Made by a program: the position numbers and the translations under genes. This document shows, piece after piece, positions 8,430 to 17,500 of a stretch of 57,519 nucleotides of DNA (its first letter is position 1; each line of letters begins with the position of its first letter). The notes below the pieces were generated by a model. That model did no database searches. It worked only from the letters and a program-made list of their open reading frames with translations, and was not told where the DNA came from. Origin of the DNA: Planctomycetota bacterium. Lineage in GTDB: Bacteria > Planctomycetota > UBA1135 > GCA-002686595. The stretch lies in contig JABACD010000014.1 in assembly GCA_014237855.1 (NCBI GenBank), forward strand, positions 90,961 through 148,479, read 5' to 3'.

Positions 8430-10010
8430 ATGACTCGATTGACCATCTCCCTGACCCTGCTCGGCGTTCCCGTCCTTCTGGCCGCTTCCTACCAGTTGAG
8501 CGAGGACCCCACTCCTGCGCGTGTGCCCGGCTTCCACGGCCTCAGCCTTCATTGGGGAGACTTCGATGCAGACGGCCTCGAGGACGTCTACGCCATTGCG
8601 AACACGAAGGGGTCGCTCCTGCACAACGATGGTAATGGGACCTTTACCGATGTGACCCTGGCGCGCTGCCTCAATGGAGAGGTCAGGGTCCAGCAGGCCA
8701 GCTGGGCGGACTACAACAACGACGGATGGTTGGACCTGTTGCTGGTTGAGCTTGATGGTGGTCTTGAGCTCTGGCGCTCCGAGGGGGGAGGGTGCTTCAA
8801 GTCCGCAACCGCAGAGATGGGGCTCGGGGACCTTGAAGGAATGAGCTCTGCATCCTGGCGTGACTACGACATGGACGGGATCCTCGACCTTCAAGTGACC
8901 GGAGGCTCTGGCCACACCTTGTTGCACGGTGCGATGGAGGGGCCCTTCACGATCGCAACAGCGACTCCGCCCATGATGGGAGAGGAGCGTGGAGCACGTG
9001 GACTGACAGCACGGAACCCATCGGCGCCGGGTGGTGTCAGTGGGGTGACCCTTGGTGGTGGAAGTTCGAGCGTCGTCAATCTGCCGGGCCCCAGTGGCAG
9101 TGCAGCAGGTGCACCTGGAACTTACGCGACACCGTGCAGTCTTGCTGTCTACGATCAGGCTACACAGGCCTGCGTGAATGCCTCGAGTGAGCCTGCACTC
9201 GGTTTGCTCTATCCGCTGTCAAGTGACTTCAACCTGGACTCCAATGGTGACGTTCACTTTGGTGATGGCACCGACCGGACGACGGTCATCCAGCAGGGAG
9301 CCTCGGCCTCCCTGGTCACCACCGATGGCGGTGGCACGCTCTACTTGCAGTCGGGGACTGACCTGACCCCTGGTTCCACGGCCCGAGTCTTCTTCACGGG
9401 CATGGGGGGGACTCCGGTGCACGCCTCGATCAGCGCAGATGGTGAGCTTGGTGTCGGTGTGAACAACCCGCTGGCACAGCTGCACGTCAAGGGAGACACC
9501 GGACAGCCTCTGCTGCGAGGGGACATCGGGAGTTCGACGGTCTTCGAGGTGACAGAGACAGGCCGCGTGGTGACAACGGCACTCGAGGTCACTGGCGGTG
9601 GCGATCTGGTCGAGGGTTTCGAGACCAGCGATGGCAGCGGCACCCCGGGGACGGTGATGAGCATTGATCCCGAGCACCCCGGGCGACTGATTGCCTCTGG
9701 GGGGGCCTATGACACTCGAGTAGCCGGAGTGGTCTCCGGGGCTGGCGGAGTGAACCACGGTATTCGCATGGGGCAAGACGATGTCCTCGACGGAGACACG
9801 CTACTTGCGATGACCGGCAGGGTCCATGTTCGCTGTTCCACGGAGAATGGCCCCATTCGTCCGGGCGATCGCCTCACGACGGCGAGCCTCACGGGTCATG
9901 CCATGAAGGTAACTGACAGTGCGCGCTCGGTGGGAGCCGTGATCGGCAAGGCGATGTCCTCCTTGGACGAGGAGACTGGCCTGGTGCTGGTCCTGGTGAA
10001 CCTGCAGTAG
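8430..10010 (+). CDS. Exported FG-GAP protein with tail-fibre-like C-terminus
   Basis: Starting at ATG 8430, a signal peptide ('LTISLTLLGVPVLLAAS') leads into three FG-GAP/VCBS-type calcium-binding repeats: 'DFDADGLEDV', 'DYNNDGWLDL' and 'DYDMDGILDL'. The second half is different: 'LGVGVNNPLAQLHVKG' is typical of phage-tail-fibre/S74-associated stalks, and the last 110 residues ('VAGVVSGAGG', 'GRVHVRCS', 'NGPIRPGDRLTTAS', 'GAVIGKA') match a domain common at the end of such bacterial proteins. No S74 catalytic motif was identified. The astacin metalloprotease gene starts 11 bp downstream, suggesting co-transcription. It is probably a surface or fibre protein, of unknown role. Confidence 0.75.
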   Translation: MTRLTISLTLLGVPVLLAASYQLSEDPTPARVPGFHGLSLHWGDFDADGLEDVYAIANTKGSLLHNDGNGTFTDVTLARCLNGEVRVQQASWADYNNDGWLDLLLVELDGGLELWRSEGGGCFKSATAEMGLGDLEGMSSASWRDYDMDGILDLQVTGGSGHTLLHGAMEGPFTIATATPPMMGEERGARGLTARNPSAPGGVSGVTLGGGSSSVVNLPGPSGSAAGAPGTYATPCSLAVYDQATQACVNASSEPALGLLYPLSSDFNLDSNGDVHFGDGTDRTTVIQQGASASLVTTDGGGTLYLQSGTDLTPGSTARVFFTGMGGTPVHASISADGELGVGVNNPLAQLHVKGDTGQPLLRGDIGSSTVFEVTETGRVVTTALEVTGGGDLVEGFETSDGSGTPGTVMSIDPEHPGRLIASGGAYDTRVAGVVSGAGGVNHGIRMGQDDVLDGDTLLAMTGRVHVRCSTENGPIRPGDRLTTASLTGHAMKVTDSARSVGAVIGKAMSSLDEETGLVLVLVNLQ

Positions 10011-10021
10011 GGAAGCTTCAG

Positions 10022-10969
10022 ATGTTCAGAAGATCCCTGACTTGCCTGATGGTTCTCTTGCCCTGGGCGGCGCGTGCGGAAGCAGCGCCGCAGCAAGGTG
10101 GTGGGATTCCTGATGGCTGGATGATCATCGAGGAGGACATCATGGTGCCGATCGACTTCTACACGAGTCCGGCACCCTGGGCCTGGAATCTGTGGCCCGG
10201 CGGAGTGGTTCCCTATGTGTTTGACGCGAACATGGGCAACGCCAGGCGTCAGCTGGCCCTGGCCGCGATGGCTGAATGGGAGCTCTACACGAACGTGCAG
10301 TTCGTCGAGCGCACCAACGAGCCCGACTACTTCCACATGCGCAGTGAATTTCAGAATAGCTCTGCCGTGGGCCGAGTCGGTGGCATGCAGATCATCAACA
10401 TCAAGGACTGGGAGGTGCACTACACGATCGTGCATGAGCTTGGACACTGCCTGGGGTTCTGGCACGAGCACTCCCGTGAAGATCGCGACAGCTACATTCA
10501 GGTCAACTTCGGAAACGTCTGCCAGACTTGCTGCGGAGGGTCCTGTAACTTCAACTTCAATATCATGTTTGGGTCGGGACGTTATGGTCCCTACAACTTC
10601 GACTCCTTCATGCACTACGGCCAGTTTCAGGCATCCGGTAATGGTCTGGAGACGATCACCGTACTTCCGCCCTGGGACGTGGAGTGGCAGGATCAGATCG
10701 GCCAGCGCGATCACATGAGCGTGTGGGATGCCCGGGGCATGTCCTTTCTCTATCCAGATCCCGACTGGAGATTCGTGGACTGGACCGATATGGGGTCCAC
10801 GGAGACGGGGGGCTTCTTCGAGCCCTATCGAGACTTCTGGCAGGCTCTGTCCGTGGTCCCCGCAGGCGGGCAGGTCATCGTCCTGGAGCCCGATAGCGCT
10901 ATCGCTCCGGGGGTGATCGATCAGCCGGTGACCTTGCGGGCGCCGATGGGTGGGGTCGTGATCCGCTGA
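10022..10969 (+). CDS. Secreted astacin-family zinc metalloprotease (M12A)
   Basis: Exported endopeptidase. The signal peptide ends about residue 21 ('AARAEAAP'). The astacin zinc signature 'HELGHCLGFWHEHSREDRD' gives ligands H138, H142 and H148 with catalytic E139. The Met-turn 'SFMHYGQ' (M197, Y199) is present, including the tyrosine specific to astacins. Four Cys cluster at 'CQTCCGGSC'. The 315 residues fit a signal peptide, a very short propeptide and one catalytic domain with a small tail, without the CUB/EGF additions of animal homologues. GGAAG sits 6 nt before the ATG. The gene lies 11 bp after the FG-GAP/tail-fibre gene, so that protein may be a partner or substrate; this is inference. 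Confidence 0.9.
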   Translation: MFRRSLTCLMVLLPWAARAEAAPQQGGGIPDGWMIIEEDIMVPIDFYTSPAPWAWNLWPGGVVPYVFDANMGNARRQLALAAMAEWELYTNVQFVERTNEPDYFHMRSEFQNSSAVGRVGGMQIINIKDWEVHYTIVHELGHCLGFWHEHSREDRDSYIQVNFGNVCQTCCGGSCNFNFNIMFGSGRYGPYNFDSFMHYGQFQASGNGLETITVLPPWDVEWQDQIGQRDHMSVWDARGMSFLYPDPDWRFVDWTDMGSTETGGFFEPYRDFWQALSVVPAGGQVIVLEPDSAIAPGVIDQPVTLRAPMGGVVIR

Positions 10970-11055
10970 GCTTGTTCGAGCTACTTGCTGCTGAGCTTTG
11001 ATTCGCTCGGAAGTAGAGGGCAGGCTAGCTGCTCCTCGATACCTGGAGCCCAGTC

Positions 11056-12234
11056 ATGACCCAACACTTCTCGCCCCTCACCCCTCCCCAACGTGTGCTC
11101 ATGGGGCCTGGCCCCTCTGACGTGGCTGCCTCTGTCAGCAGCGCACTCGCCAAGCCGACCATCGGCCATCTGGACCCGGCCTTCCTCGAGATCATGGATC
11201 AGATCCGGGGAATGCTTCGAGAGGTCTTTCAGACCTCCAACGAGCTGACCTTCCCCATGTCGGGGACTGGCTCTGCGGGGATGGAGACCTGCTTCGTGAA
11301 CCTGTTGGAGCCGGGGGACGCGGTTCTGGTCGGCGTCAACGGCGTGTTCGGAACGCGCATGGCGGAGGTTGCACGGCGCTGTGGCGCAGAGGTGACGGAG
11401 GTCCCCGGACAGTGGGGGCGGTCGATGGAGATGGACGCACTGCGTGCAGCCGCAGCCGGCAAGAAGTTCAAGGTGCTGGCCTTGGTGCACGCGGAGACCT
11501 CGACAGGTGTTCTGCAGGATCTCAGTGGAGCCCGGGGGCTCGCCGATGAACTCGGAGCTCTACTCCTCGTCGACTGCGTGACCTCACTGGCAGGGCACCC
11601 CCTGAAGATCGACGAGTGGGGTATCGATGCGGTCTACTCGGGGACGCAGAAGTGCCTCTCCTGCCCTCCAGGACTGTCGCCGATCAGTCTTGGCACGCGC
11701 GCACAAGAGGTCATGTCGGCTCGCACCAGGCCTGTCCAGAGCTGGTACCTGGACCTCTCGCTGATCTCCGGCTACTGGGGTGATGAGCGTGCCTATCACC
11801 ACACGGCACCCATCAACATGCTGTATGGGCTACACGAGGCACTGCGCCTCGTCCTGGAAGAGGGGCTTGAGGCCCGCTTCGCGCGGCATCACCGCCATGC
11901 CAGGGCGCTGGTTGCAGGATTGGAAGCCATGGGCCTTGAGCCCAGAGTTCCCTCTGAGGAACGGCTGGCTCCGCTGACTGCGGTAGCAGTCCCCGAGGGC
12001 ATTGACGATGGAGCGGCGCGGGCTCATCTGCTCAACGAGTTCGATCTTGAGATCGGCGGCGGACTGGGGCCGATGAAGGGCAACACCTGGCGAATTGGTC
12101 TGATGGGGGCAGGATCGACACGGCGCAATGTGATGCTGTGTCTATCGGCACTGCGCTCTGCCCTGCGGGCCCAGGGCGGGAGGGTCTCCGGAGATCCACT
12201 TGCTGCTGCCGAAGAGGCCTACTCCCGGGCCTGA
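11056..12234 (+). CDS. Class V aminotransferase, serine/alanine-glyoxylate type
   Basis: Cytoplasmic PLP enzyme of the alanine-glyoxylate/serine-pyruvate aminotransferase family. Sequence features are 'GPGPSDV' at the N-terminus, '[10 protein letters not shown]' (phosphate-binding loop), 'HAETSTG', 'LVDCVTSL' with the PLP-contacting Asp, and K199 in '[13 protein letters not shown]', which forms the internal aldimine. At 392 residues it is family length. It probably moves amino groups between alanine or serine and glyoxylate; which amino donor it prefers cannot be read from sequence. It stops 6 bp before the convergent TPR gene. No related pathway gene is next to it. Confidence 0.9.
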   Translation: MTQHFSPLTPPQRVLMGPGPSDVAASVSSALAKPTIGHLDPAFLEIMDQIRGMLREVFQTSNELTFPMSGTGSAGMETCFVNLLEPGDAVLVGVNGVFGTRMAEVARRCGAEVTEVPGQWGRSMEMDALRAAAAGKKFKVLALVHAETSTGVLQDLSGARGLADELGALLLVDCVTSLAGHPLKIDEWGIDAVYSGTQKCLSCPPGLSPISLGTRAQEVMSARTRPVQSWYLDLSLISGYWGDERAYHHTAPINMLYGLHEALRLVLEEGLEARFARHHRHARALVAGLEAMGLEPRVPSEERLAPLTAVAVPEGIDDGAARAHLLNEFDLEIGGGLGPMKGNTWRIGLMGAGSTRRNVMLCLSALRSALRAQGGRVSGDPLAAAEEAYSRA

Positions 12235-12240
12235 GCCTTT

Positions 12241-14385
12241 CTAGAGGTGATAGGGCTTGCCGCTCTGGTAGAGCAAGAGACGCCTGCGAATCTGGGGCAC
12301 GATGGGGTCCATGCCCTCTGGAACCGGTGCCCGAAGAGCTCTCTCGGCAGCCTTGATCGCGTCTTCGAAGCGACCGGTTTCGGCGTAGGCGGTTCCGAGC
12401 GTGTCGAGCAGGATCATGTCCTCAGTTGCTGACTCTCCTACCATTCGCTCCGCGATCGACACGGCCTCGGCCCCGTCACGTACCTTCGGGTCGGGGTGAG
12501 TTGCGAGGATGCGGGCCAGCAGGTTGGCATCATTGGGCTCGAACTCGAGCGCAAGTGCGGAGCGGTAGCTCACCGCTGCCTGATCAAGCAAGCCGGCCTG
12601 CATCAAGGCCTCAGCTAGCTTGCGGTGATGGCGAGCAGAATCGGGCTCGAGTGCTGAGATCTCCCGAAATTGCTCGATGGCTTCCTCTAGCTGGTCATCC
12701 TGAGAGAGTGCGGTGCCGAGGTTCTTGCGGGCCTCTATGCTACTTGGAGATTGCAAGACTGCCTTGCGGCCGAGGGAGATGGCATCCTCGATTCTCCCGC
12801 TCAACAGGTGTACGGCCGCGAGGTTTGCTTTGATTCCCGGGGTGTCTGGATCCAGTTCGTAGGCTCGCTCGAGCGCAGCCAGGGCTTCTTCCGTCTTGTC
12901 CTGACGTGCGAGCGATGTGCCCAGAGCGTTGTAGAGCAGCGGGTCGTCGTCCTTGACCTCCAGGGCCTTTCGCAGGGCGACCTCCGCCTCGGCAAAACGA
13001 CTCAGCGAATTGAGTACCGAGCCTAGATTCAGCTGATGCCTGGCGACGCTGGTGAGCTGTACGGCCAGCTCTGCGTGGTGCAGTGCTTCTTCGGGACGAT
13101 TGGCTTCGAGCAGTGCCACGGCGAGGCTGTCGTGGGCCCGGGCGTTCTGAGGCCGGCTCTCGATGACATCTTGCCAGAGGGTAATGGTGCTCCGGTAGGT
13201 CCGATTGCGGTCGTAGGTGAGCAGGCCCAGACCGATGATCAAGGCGATGACAAGGGGCGGTCCGAGGCTGGTCAGATTCCTTGCCTGCAGCTGACTGTGC
13301 ACACCGAGGACCAAGAGGGTTGAGATTGCCGCAAGTGGCAGATACATGCGGTGCTCTGCGACGATCTCTGTGACGATTGGGAGGACACTCGAGGTGGGGG
13401 CCAGTACGAGGAAAAAGGTGGCGCCACAGAGCCCCAGAAGATTTCTCCTGACAAGTCCCCAGGTCGTCAGTCCGAGGAGCGAGACGATCAGGAGGCCTGG
13501 CAGTAGTGCATCCGCGATCCCGGCCGCTATCGGCCAGTCGTGGTAGTCGAAGGATTGAGGATAGGGGACCAGCGCCAGGCGAATGTACATGAGCAGCACG
13601 CCTGCCTGCGTACTCAGGTACTCCCAGGGGCTGATGTGCAGATCAAACCCTGTGGATTTGGTCCGGGCAGCTCCCGAAACAAGCAGGGCGAGCAGAAGCC
13701 ACGTGGCAGCCAGGCCGCCGTACAGGAGCTTGTTTGCCTTGAGCTTGTCCAGGAGTGTTCCTGGCCGAAGGGTCCAGTCCAGGACCAGAACGACGAGAGG
13801 AGCCGCGACCATGACCTCCTTGGTGGCCATGCCCAGGGCTCCGAGGCCGATAGCTCCGATGCTCCATCTTCGTGAGTGCACTCCCTCAAGGCTGCGCACG
13901 GAGCAGTAGAGAGTCCCAAGGAAGAAGAGTCCCATCAGAGACTCTGCGCGCTGGACTACATAGGTAACGCTCTGTGTCTGGAGAGGATGCAGCATCCAGA
14001 TCACTGCAATGGCAAAGGCCAGACCCGTGGCTGCTTCTCGAGTGGGTTGCGGCACACGTTCGCTATCGAGCGACCGGCGGACGAGTCCGAACAGTAGCAG
14101 GCCCGCTAGCAGGTGAATGACCAGATTGGTCACGTGGTAACCGAGAGGCTCGAGTCCGCCTGATGCGTGGTTGAGCCACAGGCTCAAGTTGAGGATCGGC
14201 CGCCCGGCCGCGGTCGTGTCCAGCGGCGGATGCAGGGCAGTTCCAAGACTTGCCAGCGAGTCATTTTGAACGATCGCCCCCAGGTCATCGTAGACGAACG
14301 GTCCTCCAAAGCTCCCTGAGTAGGCCGCGAGGCCGACGACAGTGAGAGCTACCGAGAGCAGGGGGAGCGATCGTTCTATCCGCAT
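12241..14385 (-). CDS. TMTC-like multi-spanning membrane protein with TPR repeats
   Basis: The N-terminal half has about ten hydrophobic segments and the hallmarks of GT-C fold, TMTC-like proteins: 'FVYDD' in the first loop, 'RPILNLSLWLNH', and 'MLHPLQTQSVTYVVQRAE'. From about residue 400 there is a row of TPR units ('ALHHAELAVQL', 'ALEVKDDDPLLYNALGTSLA', 'AISLGRKAVLQ'). In animals this architecture belongs to protein O-mannosyltransferases. Bacterial members are mostly uncharacterised, and glycosyl transfer to exported proteins is only a suggestion. The gene is convergent with the aminotransferase gene and divergent from the giant malectin/Kelch gene, a possible substrate. Confidence 0.8.
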   Translation of the reverse strand: MRIERSLPLLSVALTVVGLAAYSGSFGGPFVYDDLGAIVQNDSLASLGTALHPPLDTTAAGRPILNLSLWLNHASGGLEPLGYHVTNLVIHLLAGLLLFGLVRRSLDSERVPQPTREAATGLAFAIAVIWMLHPLQTQSVTYVVQRAESLMGLFFLGTLYCSVRSLEGVHSRRWSIGAIGLGALGMATKEVMVAAPLVVLVLDWTLRPGTLLDKLKANKLLYGGLAATWLLLALLVSGAARTKSTGFDLHISPWEYLSTQAGVLLMYIRLALVPYPQSFDYHDWPIAAGIADALLPGLLIVSLLGLTTWGLVRRNLLGLCGATFFLVLAPTSSVLPIVTEIVAEHRMYLPLAAISTLLVLGVHSQLQARNLTSLGPPLVIALIIGLGLLTYDRNRTYRSTITLWQDVIESRPQNARAHDSLAVALLEANRPEEALHHAELAVQLTSVARHQLNLGSVLNSLSRFAEAEVALRKALEVKDDDPLLYNALGTSLARQDKTEEALAALERAYELDPDTPGIKANLAAVHLLSGRIEDAISLGRKAVLQSPSSIEARKNLGTALSQDDQLEEAIEQFREISALEPDSARHHRKLAEALMQAGLLDQAAVSYRSALALEFEPNDANLLARILATHPDPKVRDGAEAVSIAERMVGESATEDMILLDTLGTAYAETGRFEDAIKAAERALRAPVPEGMDPIVPQIRRRLLLYQSGKPYHL

Positions 14386-14599
14386 GTAATGAGACTGGCC
14401 TGTCCAGTAGGCAACAATATCGATGATCTAGGAGCCCCGGAACCCAGGGCGCGGCGTATCTTATGACAATAGGACATTAGAATATGAGCCTCTGAGCCGC
14501 CTCTGGTGGATCGATCAAGTGCCTGATCCCGGTTCCACTGGCTAGAGACTCACATGGGGGGAGGTCTCGAATCACCCGGGTGGCGTCAATCGATTACCC

Positions 14600-17500
14600 A
14601 TGTCAATCCGTCAATTCGCCCTGCTTGCGCATGGCCACTTTCTAGCTGCGTGCCTACTGCCGACCGCTCATGCGGGGCCGGCTTGCGCGTCGCCAGGTCA
14701 CCTGGCTGCGCCAGTTCAACGTCAGGCTCTCGCGACAGATGTCTACCGTATTAACTGTGGCGGGACAGGATTTGTAGATGCCCAGGGCAACAGCTGGCTG
14801 GCAGACTTTGGCTACAACACGGGCAATACATCGTCGACGAGCCAGCCTATTGCGAAGACGGTGAATGACGAGCTCTACCAGACAGAGCGGTGGGATTCAT
14901 CGAGTGGTGCAGAGCTGAATTACAGCCTCCCTGTGACACCCAATCGTCGTTACCTCGTTCGGCTTCACTTCGCCGAGATCTACGGGGGGATAGACTCCCC
15001 GGGGGACCGGGTCTTTAATGTTGTTATTGATGGTGTCCCGCGCCTGACGAACTTCGACCAATTTCTCGAGGCTGGAGGCAGCTACACCGCGCTGGTAAGG
15101 CAGTTGGTGGTCGTGAATACCGACGGGGTTCTAGACATCACGATGGAACACGTGAGTCAGAATCCAGCGATCAAGGCGATTCATGTCGTCGAACAATGGC
15201 TGGGCCCATTCAATCGGCCACCGGTAATCAACTCGACCCCCCGAACCTCCGGTACTGATGGCGTGAGCTACAACTACGATGTAGACGCCCATGACCCGAA
15301 CATCGGGGATCAGCTGACCTTTTCGCTGCCGAGTTCTCCATCCGGGGCGGCAGTCGACCCGGTCTCGGGGCTGATCAGCTGGACGCCGAGTTCTCAGGTG
15401 GGGTTGCACCCGTTTGTCGTTCGCGCAACTGACACCGGCGGACTATTCAGCGATCAGGCCTTTGCTGTGGAGGTAAGCTATCGGATTCACTGTGGATCTT
15501 TTGGGTCCTACACTGATGCAGGTGGCAATGAGTGGACTCCTGATCTTGGTTACGTCGGCGGAACGAGCGAACTCACCAGTCAATCAATCACCGGGACACC
15601 GGATCCGGAGCTGTACCAGCGAGAGCGACGGGGGTTCTCCGGAGGAGCAGACCTGGGGTATGGGTTACCGGTGCCTGCGGGATCTTATTCGGTGCGTCTG
15701 CACTTTGCAGAGACCGCCCCTTCCAACAATGGACCCGGACTCCGCGTCTTCGATGTGGCTCTCGAGGGCGCACTTGTTGTGGATGACTTCGACATCTACG
15801 CAGCCGCAGGTGGAGCCTTCGCAGCAACGCAGCTCGAGCTCCATACGAATGTCAGCGATGGAACCCTGAATCTGGATCTGATTGCTGGTTTGCAAAGCCC
15901 GAGCATCAGTGCCATCGAGGTTCTGCTACAGGGAGAGCTGGACATCTCTCCAGCAACCCTGTCCTGGGGCCATGTGCCAATTGGCCAGGATGGCGGCTCC
16001 CAGAGGATAACCCTGCAGAACATGGGGAGTTCTCCAACGACCATCTCCACCCTGAGCTTCAATCTCCTGGAAGGCCATGCGGGACACGACTTCGAAGTCG
16101 ATCTGGCAGGCGAGGAGTACAGTGGTGACCACGACAGCGTATCGCACTCTGTGAATGTCACCCTGCAACCTGGCCAGGTGGTGAGCGTGCCAGTTTCCTT
16201 TCATCCCCATGAGCCTGGCGAGACGATTCTTGACCTCGAGTTTGCAGGAAGCTTCGCCACGACGGCTGTTCGTCTTTCAGGGACTGGTGGCGGAGGGGCT
16301 GGCTACCTGCACGTTGTCATCACGGCGCCTGAGGTTGTGGTCGATTATGATGGTGATGGTGGAGAGGACGTGACCCTTCAAGGGCACGACTCCCATACCC
16401 ATGAATTGGGCCAGGAGATCATTCTCCACGAGTGGGAAGAGAATGGGGTGCTGTTTGCCAGCGTTCCCGATGTGATTGCTAACTTCAATCTAGGGCCACA
16501 CATTGTGGAGCTGACAATTGGAGATGATGCAACACCGCAGAAGTTCCTGACTGACACACACGCCTTTGATGTGGTCCCGATCGATCAGGTTCCCGGCGGA
16601 CTTGTGATGCTCTACTTCTCGGGCTCTCAACCACCCGCAGCTCTGCTCGACTCGCTTCCGGCATCTCCCGATCATGCGATGGAGACAGCTGACCTCACCC
16701 TGGTATCCACAGAGCCCTTCGGTGCGAATGTCCTGGTGAGGTTCCTGGTTGAGGTGGCTATTCAGATTCCAGGGAACTATGAGTTCTTGCCCACTTACGG
16801 GGGGACTGACACTCGTGTCCTGGTGAATGGGGCGCTGACCAGCGGGAGTGTATTTCTCGGGCGGGGAATTCACACACTGGATGCTCGCCTTGCAGTCTCG
16901 AACGCAATGGAGTTACCGATCGAGGTCAAGCTATCCCAGGAGGGGGGGGCCGCGGACTCGATCGACCCTGGCCTCTTGAGCCACGACTTCACGAGCTTTG
17001 GCCCGGTCTCGAACAGCATGTCTCCTGGTGAGGGCTCCGAGACCGGTGGGAACCTGGTGATCATCGAGGGAATCGGGTTCTTTCCGTCGAATCAGGTTTT
17101 CGTGCAGTGGGGCCAGGGTGTCCTGACCAGCGGGCTGACCGTTACTCCCAGTTCGATACAGTTCTTTGCTCCTCCAGGTTCTGGTGTTGTCGATGTGGCT
17201 GTCATCACTCCGCAGGGCGTGAGTAATGCACGCACATTCTCGTACAGCCCGGGCGGCCCTCTGCCGATCATCTTCGATGAAAGACAGCTGCTCCGGGGCT
17301 TACATGGAGCTACCACAGCGGCTTGGGGGCCCGACGAGAGACTCTATGTCGGAACGGAAAGCGGTGTCATCCATGTGATCACTGTGGACGATGACTATCA
17401 GGTCATCAGTACGAGTCAGATCAACTCGATCGCCAATCTGTCCAACCACAACCTGCTTGGAATAGCATTCAACCCCTTTGATCCTCCCTCGCCGGTGCGG

